From positions 62,001 to 126,000 of the forward strand of contig JAITDW010000001.1 of assembly GCA_031282355.1 (NCBI GenBank): a stretch of 64,000 nucleotides of DNA. The letters run 5' to 3'. Positions 25,517-35,424 of this stretch are shown one piece after another. The position numbers and the translations under genes are program-made. The notes under the pieces are model-generated. The model did no database searches and had not been told where the DNA came from. It saw nothing but the letters and a program-made list of their open reading frames with translations. The stretch is from Candidatus Endomicrobiellum neotermitis (lineage in GTDB: Bacteria; Elusimicrobiota; Endomicrobiia; Endomicrobiales; Endomicrobiaceae). Numbering within the stretch: position 1 is the first letter of the stretch; every line of letters starts with the position of its first letter.

Positions 25517-27361
25517 TTACTCTACTGTAACCGATTTAGCAAGATTTCTTGGTTGATCTACATCATAACCAAGAAAAACTGAAGTGTAATAAGCTAAAAG
25601 TTGTAATGAAACCACAGTCATAATAGGTGATATGAATTCTCCAGTTTGAGGAATATAAATAATATACTTACTTTTACTAGCAATTTCCCTATCATCTCGC
25701 TCCGCTATTATTACAGCGATTCCACCTCTAGCTTTAACTTCTTCTATATTTGAAACCATTTTTGTATATACTCTACTACTTTTCATAGCTATCGCAACAA
25801 CAAACATAGATTTATCTATTAAAGCTATTGGTCCATGTTTCATTTCACCAGCTGCGTATCCTTCAGCATGTATATAAGAAAGTTCTTTAAGCTTTAAAGC
25901 TCCTTCTAGAGCTATTGGATAATTTATATGCCTTCCTAAATACAAAATTTTATTTTTATTCATTTTTTTTACAAATACCTTAGCAACATTACGAACATCT
26001 TTTGATTTTTTCAAAAATTGAAAAATTTTTGAAGGAATCTCCCATAACTCCTTTAAGTATTTTTTTAGCTCTTCATTTGTAAGTTTTTTTCTTTTATAGC
26101 CCCAATCTAATGCAAGCATATAAATGATACTTAGTTGACTTGTGAAGGCTTTTGTTGAAGCAACTCCTATTTCTGGACCACACTGTGTGTAAATTACATT
26201 TGTAGATTCACGACTTATACTTGAATCAATAACATTACATATTGCAATAGTTTCACATCCTTCACTTTTTGCAAGTCTTAGAGCTGCTAATGTATCCGCA
26301 GTTTCTCCAGATTGTGAAATAACTATGACCAATTTTTTTTTATTTAAAATAGGACCTCTATATCTGAATTCAGAGGCTATATCTACTTCTGTTGGTATTT
26401 TTGCAAAATTTTCGAATAAAAATTTTGAGATAAGTCCAGCATGATATGCTGTTCCACATCCAACAACACAAATATTTGATATATTTTCAACGTATTTTTC
26501 ATCAAATTTAATTTCTTTGATATGAATTTTCCCTTCGTTTATATAAATTCTATCTCTAAAAGTTTCCTCTATTGTATGTGGTTGCTCAAATATTTCTTTT
26601 AGCATAAAATGTTTATATCCATTTTTTTCAGATTGCATAGTATCCCATTGTATATTTTTTATTTCTCTTATTTTTACGTTATTTTTAATATCTTTTATAA
26701 TCACTTTTTCAGCTGTAATTTCTGCAATGTCACCATTTTCAAGAAAAATCATATTGCGTGTATAAGGAAGTAATGCTGGTATATCAGAAGCTATAAAATT
26801 TTCACCTTTACCTAATCCAATAATTAACGAAGCATCTTGTTTTGCACATACTATTTTATCTGGTTCTTCTGTACACATTATTCCTAATGCGTAAGAACCT
26901 TTTATCATAGTTAAAATTTTTTGAACAGTATGCAATAAATTATTTTTATAATTTTTTTTTAATAAATGAGCTATTATCTCAGTATCAGTTTCAGACTTAA
27001 ATTTTGGAGCTTTTTTCATAAATTTTGTTTTTAATTCTATGTAGTTTTCTATTATTCCATTGTGAACGATAACGATGCTTTCTGTAAAATCAGTATGAGG
27101 ATGGGCATTCTCTTTTGATGGTTTACCATGTGTAGCCCAACGAGTGTGTCCTATTCCTATATTAGCGTTTATGAAATTCTTTTTAAGAATTACATCAAGA
27201 TTATACAGTTTACCAACACTTTTTATTATTTTAAATTTTTTATTTGCAATAACTGCTAATCCTGCAGAATCATAACCTCTATATTCAAGCTTTTTCAATC
27301 CTTTAAATATTACATTAATGGCATTATTATTTTTACCTACATATCCAATAATTCCACACAT
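25517..27361 (-). CDS. glmS: Glutamine--fructose-6-phosphate aminotransferase GlmS
   Basis: First enzyme of UDP-GlcNAc synthesis. The 614-residue protein starts MCGIIGYVG, so Cys2 becomes the N-terminal nucleophile. The glutaminase domain runs to about 240, with RWATHGKPSKENAHPH, and two SIS isomerase domains follow (CGTAYHAGLISK, SQSGETADTLAALRLAK). The tail DQPRNLAKSVTVE is canonical. Together with glmM next to it, this feeds the Mur pathway. No glmS ribozyme fold is apparent in the short upstream gap. Confidence 0.97.
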   Translation of the reverse strand: MCGIIGYVGKNNNAINVIFKGLKKLEYRGYDSAGLAVIANKKFKIIKSVGKLYNLDVILKKNFINANIGIGHTRWATHGKPSKENAHPHTDFTESIVIVHNGIIENYIELKTKFMKKAPKFKSETDTEIIAHLLKKNYKNNLLHTVQKILTMIKGSYALGIMCTEEPDKIVCAKQDASLIIGLGKGENFIASDIPALLPYTRNMIFLENGDIAEITAEKVIIKDIKNNVKIREIKNIQWDTMQSEKNGYKHFMLKEIFEQPHTIEETFRDRIYINEGKIHIKEIKFDEKYVENISNICVVGCGTAYHAGLISKFLFENFAKIPTEVDIASEFRYRGPILNKKKLVIVISQSGETADTLAALRLAKSEGCETIAICNVIDSSISRESTNVIYTQCGPEIGVASTKAFTSQLSIIYMLALDWGYKRKKLTNEELKKYLKELWEIPSKIFQFLKKSKDVRNVAKVFVKKMNKNKILYLGRHINYPIALEGALKLKELSYIHAEGYAAGEMKHGPIALIDKSMFVVAIAMKSSRVYTKMVSNIEEVKARGGIAVIIAERDDREIASKSKYIIYIPQTGEFISPIMTVVSLQLLAYYTSVFLGYDVDQPRNLAKSVTVE

Positions 27362-27419
27362 CTTTAACTCCTTATCGTTTAAAATATTTTAAATTATTTA
27401 CATCTTTTCTAAATTTTAT

Positions 27420-28757
27420 TCAGTAATCAGCAATTTCTTTTTTGATACTGTTTAGTATATCATCCGATATAATTTTAATAATCTTAACATCTTTACCTTC
27501 AACCATAATTCTTATAAAATTTTCAGTACCAGAATATCTTACAAGTATACGCCCGTTTGGCCCAAGCATTTTTTTATAACTTTCAATAAGATTATGAGAC
27601 TTTAAAAGCTTCTCAATAGGAACTTTTTTTATAACTCTTTTACTAATAAGTATTTGTGGAAATTTCTTAATTACATACATAAATTCTGACATAGTTTTGT
27701 TTTCATCATCTAATGCTGTAAGTAGCATGATTGAACTTAAAATTCCATCCCCCGTAGGTAAAATATCTTTAAATATAAAGTGTCCAGATTGTTCGCCACC
27801 AAATGATGTTTTATTTTTGATCATATTTTTAATAATATATTTGTCACCTATTTTTGCAAATATCACTTTTATGTTCTCTCGTTTCATTGTGTGTAAAAGT
27901 CCCATATTTGCCATAGTCGTTGTAACTAGAGTATGATTTTTAAGTTTTTTTTTATTTTTTAACCAAATCGCCATTGAAGCAAGGAAAAAGTCACCATCAT
28001 TTACAATACCATTTTCATTGATGCATACTAATCTATCAGCGTCACCATCAAAAGCAAATCCACAAAACGCTTTATGTTTTTTTACAACAGTTGAAACTTG
28101 TTCTGGGTACAATGCTCCACAATCTAAATTTATATTTTTACCATTTGGGTTATTATTTAGCACAATGACAACAGCCCCAAGTTTTTTAAAAATGTAAGGA
28201 GCACATTTATATGAAGATCCATTAGCACAATCTATAACTATTTTTTTACCTTTAAGGTAGTCTCTATTAAATTTTTCTATAATAAATTTCTCATAGAGCT
28301 TTAAAAATTGTAAATTTTCTTTTATTACTATATTTTGATATGATACAGTTGTTTTTAAATTAAGGTATTTATTTATTTTTTTTTCAATTCTCGATTCTAT
28401 AAAATCTTCAAGCTTAAATCCATTTGAGTTAAAAACTTTTATACCATTATCCATATATGGATTGTGGCTAGCTGATATAACTATTGCAGCAGAGTATTTA
28501 CCGTTGCGCATAATAAAAGAAGCAGCTGACGTAGGCATTACCCCAGCGAAAATTGGTTTTAGTCCAGCACTTAAAATTCCTTTCGCAAGCTCTTTTTGTA
28601 TTCGTATACCAGACTCTCTCGTATCACGAACAACAAGGATATTTTTTTTATTACTCAAAATTTCAGCTATTGATTTACCAATAATCCTAAGAGTAACATC
28701 ATCAAAAGGAAATTTTGAAGCATTCCCTCTTATTCCATCAGTTCCAAATAATTTCAC
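27420..28757 (-). CDS. glmM: Phosphoglucosamine mutase GlmM
   Basis: Interconverts glucosamine-6-phosphate and glucosamine-1-phosphate. The 445-residue alpha-D-phosphohexomutase has KLFGTDGIRG at the N-terminus, the phosphoserine loop VISASHNPYMDNGIK, the metal loop FDGDADR, the sugar-binding GGEQSGHFIF and the C-terminal RYSGTENFIRIMVEG. It is followed by glmS and preceded by folP; ftsH-folP-glmM is a widespread order. Confidence 0.97.
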   Translation of the reverse strand: MKLFGTDGIRGNASKFPFDDVTLRIIGKSIAEILSNKKNILVVRDTRESGIRIQKELAKGILSAGLKPIFAGVMPTSAASFIMRNGKYSAAIVISASHNPYMDNGIKVFNSNGFKLEDFIESRIEKKINKYLNLKTTVSYQNIVIKENLQFLKLYEKFIIEKFNRDYLKGKKIVIDCANGSSYKCAPYIFKKLGAVVIVLNNNPNGKNINLDCGALYPEQVSTVVKKHKAFCGFAFDGDADRLVCINENGIVNDGDFFLASMAIWLKNKKKLKNHTLVTTTMANMGLLHTMKRENIKVIFAKIGDKYIIKNMIKNKTSFGGEQSGHFIFKDILPTGDGILSSIMLLTALDDENKTMSEFMYVIKKFPQILISKRVIKKVPIEKLLKSHNLIESYKKMLGPNGRILVRYSGTENFIRIMVEGKDVKIIKIISDDILNSIKKEIADY

Positions 28758-28862
28758 TTTATTTTTCTTACCATATACAGCTAATTTTAAATTAATAATC
28801 TTCTTTTATCTTGCATATTAATTTCATATTTATGTTGATTTATTTTTTTTAAACAGTACTTC

Positions 28863-30047
28863 TTACACATTTTTAAAAACTTTCATTATTTTCAAAGTAT
28901 TTATTGTTTCTTTTACATCATGCACTCTTAAAATATCTGCACCGCAAAAAGCTGTAAGAAAATTTGCAACAACAAATGAAGACTTATTTTCACCTGCAAG
29001 AATTTTAACAAATTTTTTTCGCGATACAGCACCTACTACAGTACCAAGTGTTGAAAAAATACCAATGTTTTTTATTAACTCAACGTTATGTTCTAAATTT
29101 TTACCAAACCCAGGTCCAGGATCAACAGCAATATTTTGCTCTTCTATACCAAAAGTCATAGCATATTCTTTCCGTTTATAAAGAAATTCATATACTTCTG
29201 AAGTGCAATTTTTATATTCAGGATTTATTTGCATATCTTTAGGAGTTCCTTTCATATGCATAAGTATAACACCAGCTTTTGTATTTGCAATAAGTTTTGA
29301 TAATTTTTCTTTACCTTGTCTTAAAGCAAAAATATCGTTGATTATATCAGCTCCCTCATCAATGGCTATTCTTGCCGTCTCATATTTATAAGTATCTATA
29401 GAAATAGGGATATTAACATTTTTTCTTATTTTTTTTAGAGCAGGAAGCAATCTACTTATTTCTGTTTTTGCATCTACAAAATTAGTTCCAGGTCTCGAAG
29501 ATTCCGCACCTATATCTATTAATTTAGCACCAAACTTTTCAAAATTAATTGCTTGTCTTAACGCTTTGTCGGAACTAATAAATCCATCTCCAGAGAAGGA
29601 AAATGGATCCATATTTATAATACCCATAACAACTGGTACTGACGTATTTATAAATTTTTCTCTACATTTAAAAATTTTTTTCCTAGGTATAATATTCTGA
29701 AATTCTAATGCAACTTCTTTTAACCCAAATGGTTGTAAATAAAGCTTATTTATAAGTTTTTCAATTTGAACTAAAGTAACGAATAAAACTACATTAGAAA
29801 TTCCTTGTTTAAACTTACTAACGTCTTCATTTACTGCTGCATCTGCTCCTACAGAGATAGCTTCTTGCTTTAAAATGTTTGCAGCCCTATTATCTATATT
29901 TTCTATAATTATTGGGTTAAAAACACCTTTCTTTGCAAGATTGTCTTGTATAATATAATTACAACCAACATATTTTAAAAGTTTTAAAACATCACTTAAA
30001 TTATTGATATTTACTTTTCTTATTATCATTTCATTTTCAAAATACAA
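28863..30047 (-). CDS. folP: Dihydropteroate synthase, long form
   Basis: Condenses p-aminobenzoate with dihydropterin pyrophosphate in folate synthesis. The 394-residue protein has an N-terminal domain of about 130 residues of unknown role, also seen in other long-form enzymes, followed by the TIM barrel. The barrel retains VVMGIIN, DIGAESSRPGT, ISIDTYK, DIINDI, DPGPGFGK, VSRKKF and RVHDV. The usual N-x-TPDSFSDGG loop reads NMDPFSFSGDG here, an unusual change next to the metal-binding Asn. It overlaps nothing and follows folE by 4 bases. Confidence 0.9.
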   Translation of the reverse strand: MYFENEMIIRKVNINNLSDVLKLLKYVGCNYIIQDNLAKKGVFNPIIIENIDNRAANILKQEAISVGADAAVNEDVSKFKQGISNVVLFVTLVQIEKLINKLYLQPFGLKEVALEFQNIIPRKKIFKCREKFINTSVPVVMGIINMDPFSFSGDGFISSDKALRQAINFEKFGAKLIDIGAESSRPGTNFVDAKTEISRLLPALKKIRKNVNIPISIDTYKYETARIAIDEGADIINDIFALRQGKEKLSKLIANTKAGVILMHMKGTPKDMQINPEYKNCTSEVYEFLYKRKEYAMTFGIEEQNIAVDPGPGFGKNLEHNVELIKNIGIFSTLGTVVGAVSRKKFVKILAGENKSSFVVANFLTAFCGADILRVHDVKETINTLKIMKVFKNV

Positions 30048-30051
30048 TTAT

Positions 30052-30666
30052 TTATTTTGATTTTTCCGATCTAACAACACAAGGATCCATTCCTAGTAAT
30101 AATAATATTTCTAAACATTTTTTAGTATCTTTGCAAAAAATACCGCGTTTCACAAATGTAATTACTTTTGTTCCAAAATTTTTAACATCTTTAGTCATGC
30201 TAATACATAAATGCTTTGCTTCAATAATAACGATAACTCCTTGAGGCTGTATAGATAATACTATAGTATCCGCAATCTGTTTCGTAAGTTTTTCTTGCAG
30301 TTGCAATCTATGCGCAAAAATTTCAATTAATTCTACAAACTTGGATATTCCTATAATTTTATCATTTTTAGGTATATATGCTATGTGTGCTTTGCCAAAA
30401 AAAGGCAACAAATGATGTTCACATATAGAATAAAAAAAAATATCTTTAACTAAAATTACTCCATTATTATGATCTTCTATAGTATAACACGTTGATGTGA
30501 ATTTTAACGGATTAATAACATTACCAGATAATATTTTTTTATAAAATTTTACAACTCTTTCAGGTGTACGTTTGAGACCTTCCCTATTTAAATTCTCACC
30601 AAATGACTCAAGCAAAAGTTTTACAGCTTTTTGCGCTTTTTTTTCATCAAAATTAGATATTTTCAC
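30052..30666 (-). CDS. folE: GTP cyclohydrolase I
   Basis: Opens GTP to form 7,8-dihydroneopterin triphosphate, the first step of folate synthesis. The 204-residue protein shows KRTPERVVKFYK, DIFFYSICEHHLLPFFGKAHIAYIP (zinc Cys and His ligands), GISKFVELIEIFAHRLQLQE and VIIEAKHLCISM (second Cys). All are FolE family motifs. It lies between ftsH and folP, so folate genes are paired here. Confidence 0.97.
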   Translation of the reverse strand: MKISNFDEKKAQKAVKLLLESFGENLNREGLKRTPERVVKFYKKILSGNVINPLKFTSTCYTIEDHNNGVILVKDIFFYSICEHHLLPFFGKAHIAYIPKNDKIIGISKFVELIEIFAHRLQLQEKLTKQIADTIVLSIQPQGVIVIIEAKHLCISMTKDVKNFGTKVITFVKRGIFCKDTKKCLEILLLLGMDPCVVRSEKSK

Positions 30667-30676
30667 TTTGAAAAAT

Positions 30677-32539
30677 TTAACTCTCTATATTATCATTACT
30701 TTCTTTATTATCTTTCGTATTGAAACAAACATTATCTTTGTGTGATACTATACCATCTATATCTTCTCCGCTTAAATTTTCTTTATCTAAAAGAGAATCT
30801 ACAATTTTATTCAAAGTATTTATATTATCACTAATAATTTTATGAGCTTTATCTCTTGCAATGTCTATAATATTTCTTACTTCTTCATCTACAAGTTCAA
30901 ATATTTTCCCAGAATGTCTTGAACCTCTCGAAATATCTCTTCCTAAAAATATTTCTTCATTCGGCTTTTGTAAAGCTATAGGACCTACCTTATCACTCAT
31001 ACCAAACTCAGTAACCATATTCATAGCTATTTCAGTAGCCACTGCTATATCATTTTGCGATCCAGTAGTAATTTCAGAAAAAATAAGCTCTTCAGCACTA
31101 CGACCTCCAAATAATATTGCAAGTTTCTCCAAAAGCTCCGATCTTGAAGTTAAATACTTATCTTCTTTAGGTAACTGCAATGTGTATCCCAAGGCAGGTC
31201 CTCTAGGCATAATAGATACTTTATGAATTGGGTCTGCTGTAGGCAAAAACTTTGCAACAATAGCATGTCCAGCCTCATGATAAGCAATAATCTTTCTTTC
31301 CTTTTCAGATAATAAACGTGATTTTCTTTGTGGCCCAGCAAGTATTCTATCTATTGCCTCCTCTATATTTTTCATATTCACGGTTTTTTGTGAGTTTCTA
31401 GCAGCAAGTAAAGCAGCTTCATTTACAATATTAGCAAGATCAGCACCTACAAAGCCAGTTGTCCTTCTTGCAATAACATTTAAATTTACATCTGCATCAA
31501 GTTTTATACTCTTTGAGTGGACATTAAGTATTTCTTTTCTATCATTAAGACACGGACTTGGGACCACAATATGCCTATCAAACCTTCCAGGTCTCAAAAG
31601 TGCTGGGTCTAGAACATCCGGCCTATTAGTTGCTGCAATTAAGATTACACCCTCTTTAGTATCAAATCCATCCATTTCTACAAGAAGTTGGTTTAGTGTT
31701 TGTTCTCTTTCATCATGACCACCTCCAATTCCAGCAAATCTACGCCTGCCAACTGCATCAATTTCATCCACAAATAATAAACACGGTGCTGATTTTCTAC
31801 CTTTTTCAAATAAATCCCTAACTCTAGAAGCACCCACACCAACAAACATTTCTACAAATTCAGAACCACTAGCAGAAAAAAAAGGAACATCAGCTTCACC
31901 GGCAACTGCTTTCGCAAGCATTGTTTTGCCTGTACCTGGAGCCCCAAAAAGCAAAACGCCCTTTGGAATTTTACCTCCAAGTTTTTTAAATTTTTCAGAA
32001 TCTTTTAAGAATTCTATTATCTCCTTAAGTTCTTCTTTAACTTCATCACAACCTGCAACATCTTTGAAAGTAATTTTTTTTACAATATTATGTTCTGCAA
32101 TTTTAGCTTTTGTTTTACCAAAAGACATAGCTTGCTTACTTCCTGACTGCATGCCACGCATCATCCAAAACCAAAATAAAATTAAGAGTATAACTGGAGC
32201 CCAATTTAACAATATTGGGCCAATCCACCCATTTTTTTCCATAGCCACAAATTCTGATACTTTATTATCTTCCATATCTTTTATGAGATTAGGATCTTTC
32301 ATAGGTATAGTTTTAAAAGTTCTTAAATTCCCATCATCATCTTTAAATTGTCCTTTAATAAATTCTGGAGCAACTAAAACTTTTTGAACTCTCTCTGCTT
32401 TAATATATCGTTTAAACTGAGAATACCCTAATGTAATTTCATGATCTGTTTGTCTAGAATAATTTGCAACCATAGCTACAACAACGAACGATACTATCCA
32501 AAAAAGTATAATCCATGGATTTTTCCTTTTTATTTTCAT
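30677..32539 (-). CDS. ftsH: ATP-dependent zinc metalloprotease FtsH
   Basis: Membrane-anchored AAA+ protease for membrane and short-lived regulatory proteins. The 620-residue protein has two membrane segments (about 10-26 and 108-126) around a periplasmic loop. The AAA domain carries [28 protein letters not shown], the second-region-of-homology arginines and the zinc protease motif [11 protein letters not shown]. The ATG follows AAAGGAG. The usual neighbour hpt is reduced to a remnant immediately upstream. Confidence 0.98.
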   Translation of the reverse strand: MKIKRKNPWIILFWIVSFVVVAMVANYSRQTDHEITLGYSQFKRYIKAERVQKVLVAPEFIKGQFKDDDGNLRTFKTIPMKDPNLIKDMEDNKVSEFVAMEKNGWIGPILLNWAPVILLILFWFWMMRGMQSGSKQAMSFGKTKAKIAEHNIVKKITFKDVAGCDEVKEELKEIIEFLKDSEKFKKLGGKIPKGVLLFGAPGTGKTMLAKAVAGEADVPFFSASGSEFVEMFVGVGASRVRDLFEKGRKSAPCLLFVDEIDAVGRRRFAGIGGGHDEREQTLNQLLVEMDGFDTKEGVILIAATNRPDVLDPALLRPGRFDRHIVVPSPCLNDRKEILNVHSKSIKLDADVNLNVIARRTTGFVGADLANIVNEAALLAARNSQKTVNMKNIEEAIDRILAGPQRKSRLLSEKERKIIAYHEAGHAIVAKFLPTADPIHKVSIMPRGPALGYTLQLPKEDKYLTSRSELLEKLAILFGGRSAEELIFSEITTGSQNDIAVATEIAMNMVTEFGMSDKVGPIALQKPNEEIFLGRDISRGSRHSGKIFELVDEEVRNIIDIARDKAHKIISDNINTLNKIVDSLLDKENLSGEDIDGIVSHKDNVCFNTKDNKESNDNIES

Positions 32540-32785
32540 TTAATAAACTCCTTTTAGATTCGCTGTATCAAGGTAATTCTATAAGAAATCCATTACAATA
32601 TCCATCACAAATTTTAGATCAAGACTTCGTATAAAAGGATCAGCACAGAAGATAAAACTACTATTTTAAATTTAAACTGCAATGATTAATTCGTAAATAT
32701 TACTTCTTTACAATACTTAAATAAAACATAATATTTCAAATCCATATGTCCCATCTTTAAATATTAACACTTCTATTTCGCTATG
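32540..32785 (-). pseudogene. hpt: Hypoxanthine phosphoribosyltransferase (hpt) remnant
   Basis: The gap between tilS and ftsH holds no ORF, but the minus strand reads DPFIRSLDLKF then, with a one-base shift, GY.MDFL-stop-NYLD and LKGVY before a stop that abuts ftsH. These align with the C-terminal DKPxxRxxDxK, FVVGYGLDYxExYRDLPYI and LKPxVY of hypoxanthine phosphoribosyltransferases, apparently minus an 11-12 residue segment. The tilS-hpt-ftsH order is highly conserved in bacteria, which makes this location meaningful. The N-terminal two-thirds is not recognisable. Confidence 0.55.
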
Positions 32786-33763
32786 TTATGTTTTTTTTTC
32801 ATGAACAAAACAGGCCATGTTAGATGATTCTATTTTAAAAATCCAATCACTAGAGAACCTGTAAATAGACATATCAGTTAACATAATTTTACGCATTATT
32901 AAGTCGATATGATAATTATATTTTTTTTTAGGTAATATTCTCTTTAAAATCCTAAACATTACCGCTTTATTATATCGTAAAAACATTGGTAAATCAAGCA
33001 AAATCTTATTACCTAAAGTTTTAACACATTGCTTTAAATGTTCATCTATAATTGTTTCTAAATATTCATCTTCTCTTGCTCTTATACAACTTAAAGTAAA
33101 AATATGTTCAATAACCATAGGATTTATATCTTTACAAATAGGTATAAGTGACAATCTTATTTTATTTCTCGTATATATATCTTTAAAATTAGATTTATCA
33201 ACACAAAACGGTATTTTTTGTTTTTCAATATATTCTTCTATTAAATTCCTATTAACTGGAAGTAATGGACGTATTAAAGTAAGATTTTTTCTTAACTGTC
33301 TTACCATTGGTATTCCAATAAAATTCCCACTCCCCCTTAAAAGCCACATAAAAACAGTTTCAGCATTGTCATTTGAATTATGTGCAGTGGCTATTACATT
33401 AGAATTATTTTGTTTTGCAATTTTTTTTAGAAATGAATATCTTAAGACCCTTCCAGATGTTTCAATCGAAATTGACTTTTTTTGAGAATATTTTTCTACT
33501 TCTATTTCTTTAAAAATACAACTTATTTTAAGTTTATCCGCAAAAGATTTTACTATTTTCATTTCTAACTTAGAATCTTCCCTTATATTATGATTAAAAT
33601 TAACAACTAAAAGATTAACGTCTATTTTCTTTTTAAGACGCCAAAATAAGTGTAACATACACATGGAATCCATACCACCTGATATTGATAAAACGATTTT
33701 ATCACTGTGTGTAACAAGACTGTTACACAAGATATTTTTATAAAAAATATCCCATGTTCCCAT
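32786..33763 (-). CDS. tilS: tRNA(Ile)-lysidine synthase TilS
   Basis: Converts C34 of tRNA-Ile(CAU) to lysidine so that it reads AUA. The 325-residue N-type ATP pyrophosphatase carries the PP-loop SISGGMDSMCMLH at about 27-39, FNHNIREDSK, ATAHNSNDNAETVFM and LLRGSGN. It is a short form without the C-terminal TilS domains seen in longer homologues (about 430-460), comparable to Aquifex TilS. A CAT tRNA that could be its substrate is at 9485-9558. Confidence 0.93.
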   Translation of the reverse strand: MGTWDIFYKNILCNSLVTHSDKIVLSISGGMDSMCMLHLFWRLKKKIDVNLLVVNFNHNIREDSKLEMKIVKSFADKLKISCIFKEIEVEKYSQKKSISIETSGRVLRYSFLKKIAKQNNSNVIATAHNSNDNAETVFMWLLRGSGNFIGIPMVRQLRKNLTLIRPLLPVNRNLIEEYIEKQKIPFCVDKSNFKDIYTRNKIRLSLIPICKDINPMVIEHIFTLSCIRAREDEYLETIIDEHLKQCVKTLGNKILLDLPMFLRYNKAVMFRILKRILPKKKYNYHIDLIMRKIMLTDMSIYRFSSDWIFKIESSNMACFVHEKKT

Positions 33764-33982
33764 TTTTTAAAATTCCTATTTTCGTTCAAAGCCACAAAAA
33801 ATGTAGTGTAGTCAATTACAGAGTATTTTGTTATTTTTTCTGTTTCTGTTTTCTCAAAAATAAATAACAGTAAGCAAATTAATGAAAGAGAAGAAAAAAT
33901 ATTATTATTTCATAATCAATGAAATTTTAACAACTTATTAGTACCATATATCGTAAGTTTTTTATATGACATTTGTTAAATG

Positions 33983-35365
33983 TCAATAAGTTTCATTTTT
34001 CAAAAATTTTATTGAAGTTTCTAATGTTTCTGAACTTAATACATCCATTGTTCCTTTATATGATAAATTTTTAAAATTACCTTTAGGTATTATAGCTTTT
34101 TTAAAACCCAATTTTTCTGCTTCTAAAAGTCTTTCAGATGAAAATGACACTGAACGAATTTCACCTGCAAGCCCAATTTCACCAAAAACAATTACGTCTT
34201 TAGGACATATAAATTTTAAATTTGCAGATGCTATAGCACAAGCAACAGCTAAATCTATAGACGTTTCCCTAATTTTTATACCACTTGCTATGTTTATAAA
34301 AATATTTTGCATCTCAAGTGAAAAATCTAATGTTTTTTCTAAAACAGCTATAATGATAGTAACACGATTTACATCGTAACCTAAAACCATTTTACGTGGT
34401 ATACCAAAAGCTGTTCGCGAAGTTAAAGCTTGTACTTCTATGAGAATTGGTCTAATGCCTTCCATAGATACGGTAACTATACTACCAGCAATATTGGTTA
34501 CACGCTCTTCTAAAAAAACAAGAGATGGATTTAAAATTTCAGAAAAACCTGAAGAATCCATTTTAAAAATACCTATTTCACTTGTAGGCCCAAATCTATT
34601 TTTATATGCTCTTAATATTCTATATGTATGCTGACGTTCACTTTCAAAATATAGTACTGTGTCTACCATGTGCTCCAAAACTTTAGGACCTGCTAAATCA
34701 CCATCTTTTGTAATATGTCCTAAAAGAAAAACGACTACATTTTTTGACTTTGCAAGTTTTAAAAATTCAGATGCACTCTCTTTTATTTGTGTAACAGTTC
34801 CTGGTATGCTTGAAATTTCTGGGTTATAAATTGTTTGAATTGAATCTATAATTAAGAACTTAGGACATATTCTATCTACTGCACCCATGATGTTTTTTAT
34901 GTTTGTTTCCGCTGCTAAAAAAATATTATCTTTCACTACTTTAAGACGTTCTGCATGAAATTTAATCTGCGAAAGCGATTCTTCACCAGATATATAAAGA
35001 ACTACACCATTATCACTCAAAGCATTTGACATATGCAACATTAATGTTGTTTTTCCTATACCAGGTTGTCCACCTAAAAATATAAAAGACCCAGGTACAA
35101 TACCTCCACCTATCATATTATCAAATTCTTTTATACCAGTTTTATATCTAGAAAAGTTTTTAATAAAAATATCTTTTAATTTAAAAATATCAGCGGAATC
35201 TTTCGATGCAAGATTTTTTTTTGAATTATTCGGAAGTTTTTCTTGTTTAAAGCTATTCCATAATCTACATGCTGGACATCTACCAAGCCATTGAATAGAC
35301 TCGTACCCACAACTTTGACATAAAAACTTAAATTTCATTTTAATTTTCATAATTATAAATGACAT
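33983..35365 (-). CDS. radA: DNA repair protein RadA
   Basis: RecA-like ATPase that promotes branch migration in recombinational repair. The 460-residue protein has an N-terminal zinc finger (CQSCGYESIQWLGRCPAC), Walker A GGQPGIGKTTL near 93, the RadA-specific KNRFG motif and a C-terminal Lon-protease-like domain without a catalytic dyad. The start is uncertain among Met1, Met6 and Met10; none has a clear ribosome site. A GACATTT-GTT-AAATGTC palindrome overlaps its stop codon. Confidence 0.95.
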   Translation of the reverse strand: MSFIIMKIKMKFKFLCQSCGYESIQWLGRCPACRLWNSFKQEKLPNNSKKNLASKDSADIFKLKDIFIKNFSRYKTGIKEFDNMIGGGIVPGSFIFLGGQPGIGKTTLMLHMSNALSDNGVVLYISGEESLSQIKFHAERLKVVKDNIFLAAETNIKNIMGAVDRICPKFLIIDSIQTIYNPEISSIPGTVTQIKESASEFLKLAKSKNVVVFLLGHITKDGDLAGPKVLEHMVDTVLYFESERQHTYRILRAYKNRFGPTSEIGIFKMDSSGFSEILNPSLVFLEERVTNIAGSIVTVSMEGIRPILIEVQALTSRTAFGIPRKMVLGYDVNRVTIIIAVLEKTLDFSLEMQNIFINIASGIKIRETSIDLAVACAIASANLKFICPKDVIVFGEIGLAGEIRSVSFSSERLLEAEKLGFKKAIIPKGNFKNLSYKGTMDVLSSETLETSIKFLKNETY

Positions 35366-35424
35366 ACAACAAACAAAACAAAAAAAACTAATAGCATAAA
35401 TAAATTATCTTGAGCAACTTATTA

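Noticed and set aside
25361-25520. glmS ribozyme or other riboswitch around glmS
   Set aside because: Spacers next to glmS are short and AT-rich with no recognisable ribozyme core.
31926-32387. 153-residue plus-strand ORF
   Set aside because: It is antisense to the conserved AAA domain of ftsH, with a hydrophobic low-complexity composition typical of shadows.
33968-33984. GACATTT-GTT-AAATGTC palindrome at the radA stop
   Set aside because: The stem is only 7 mostly A-T pairs and no U-run follows on the minus strand, so I do not call it a terminator.
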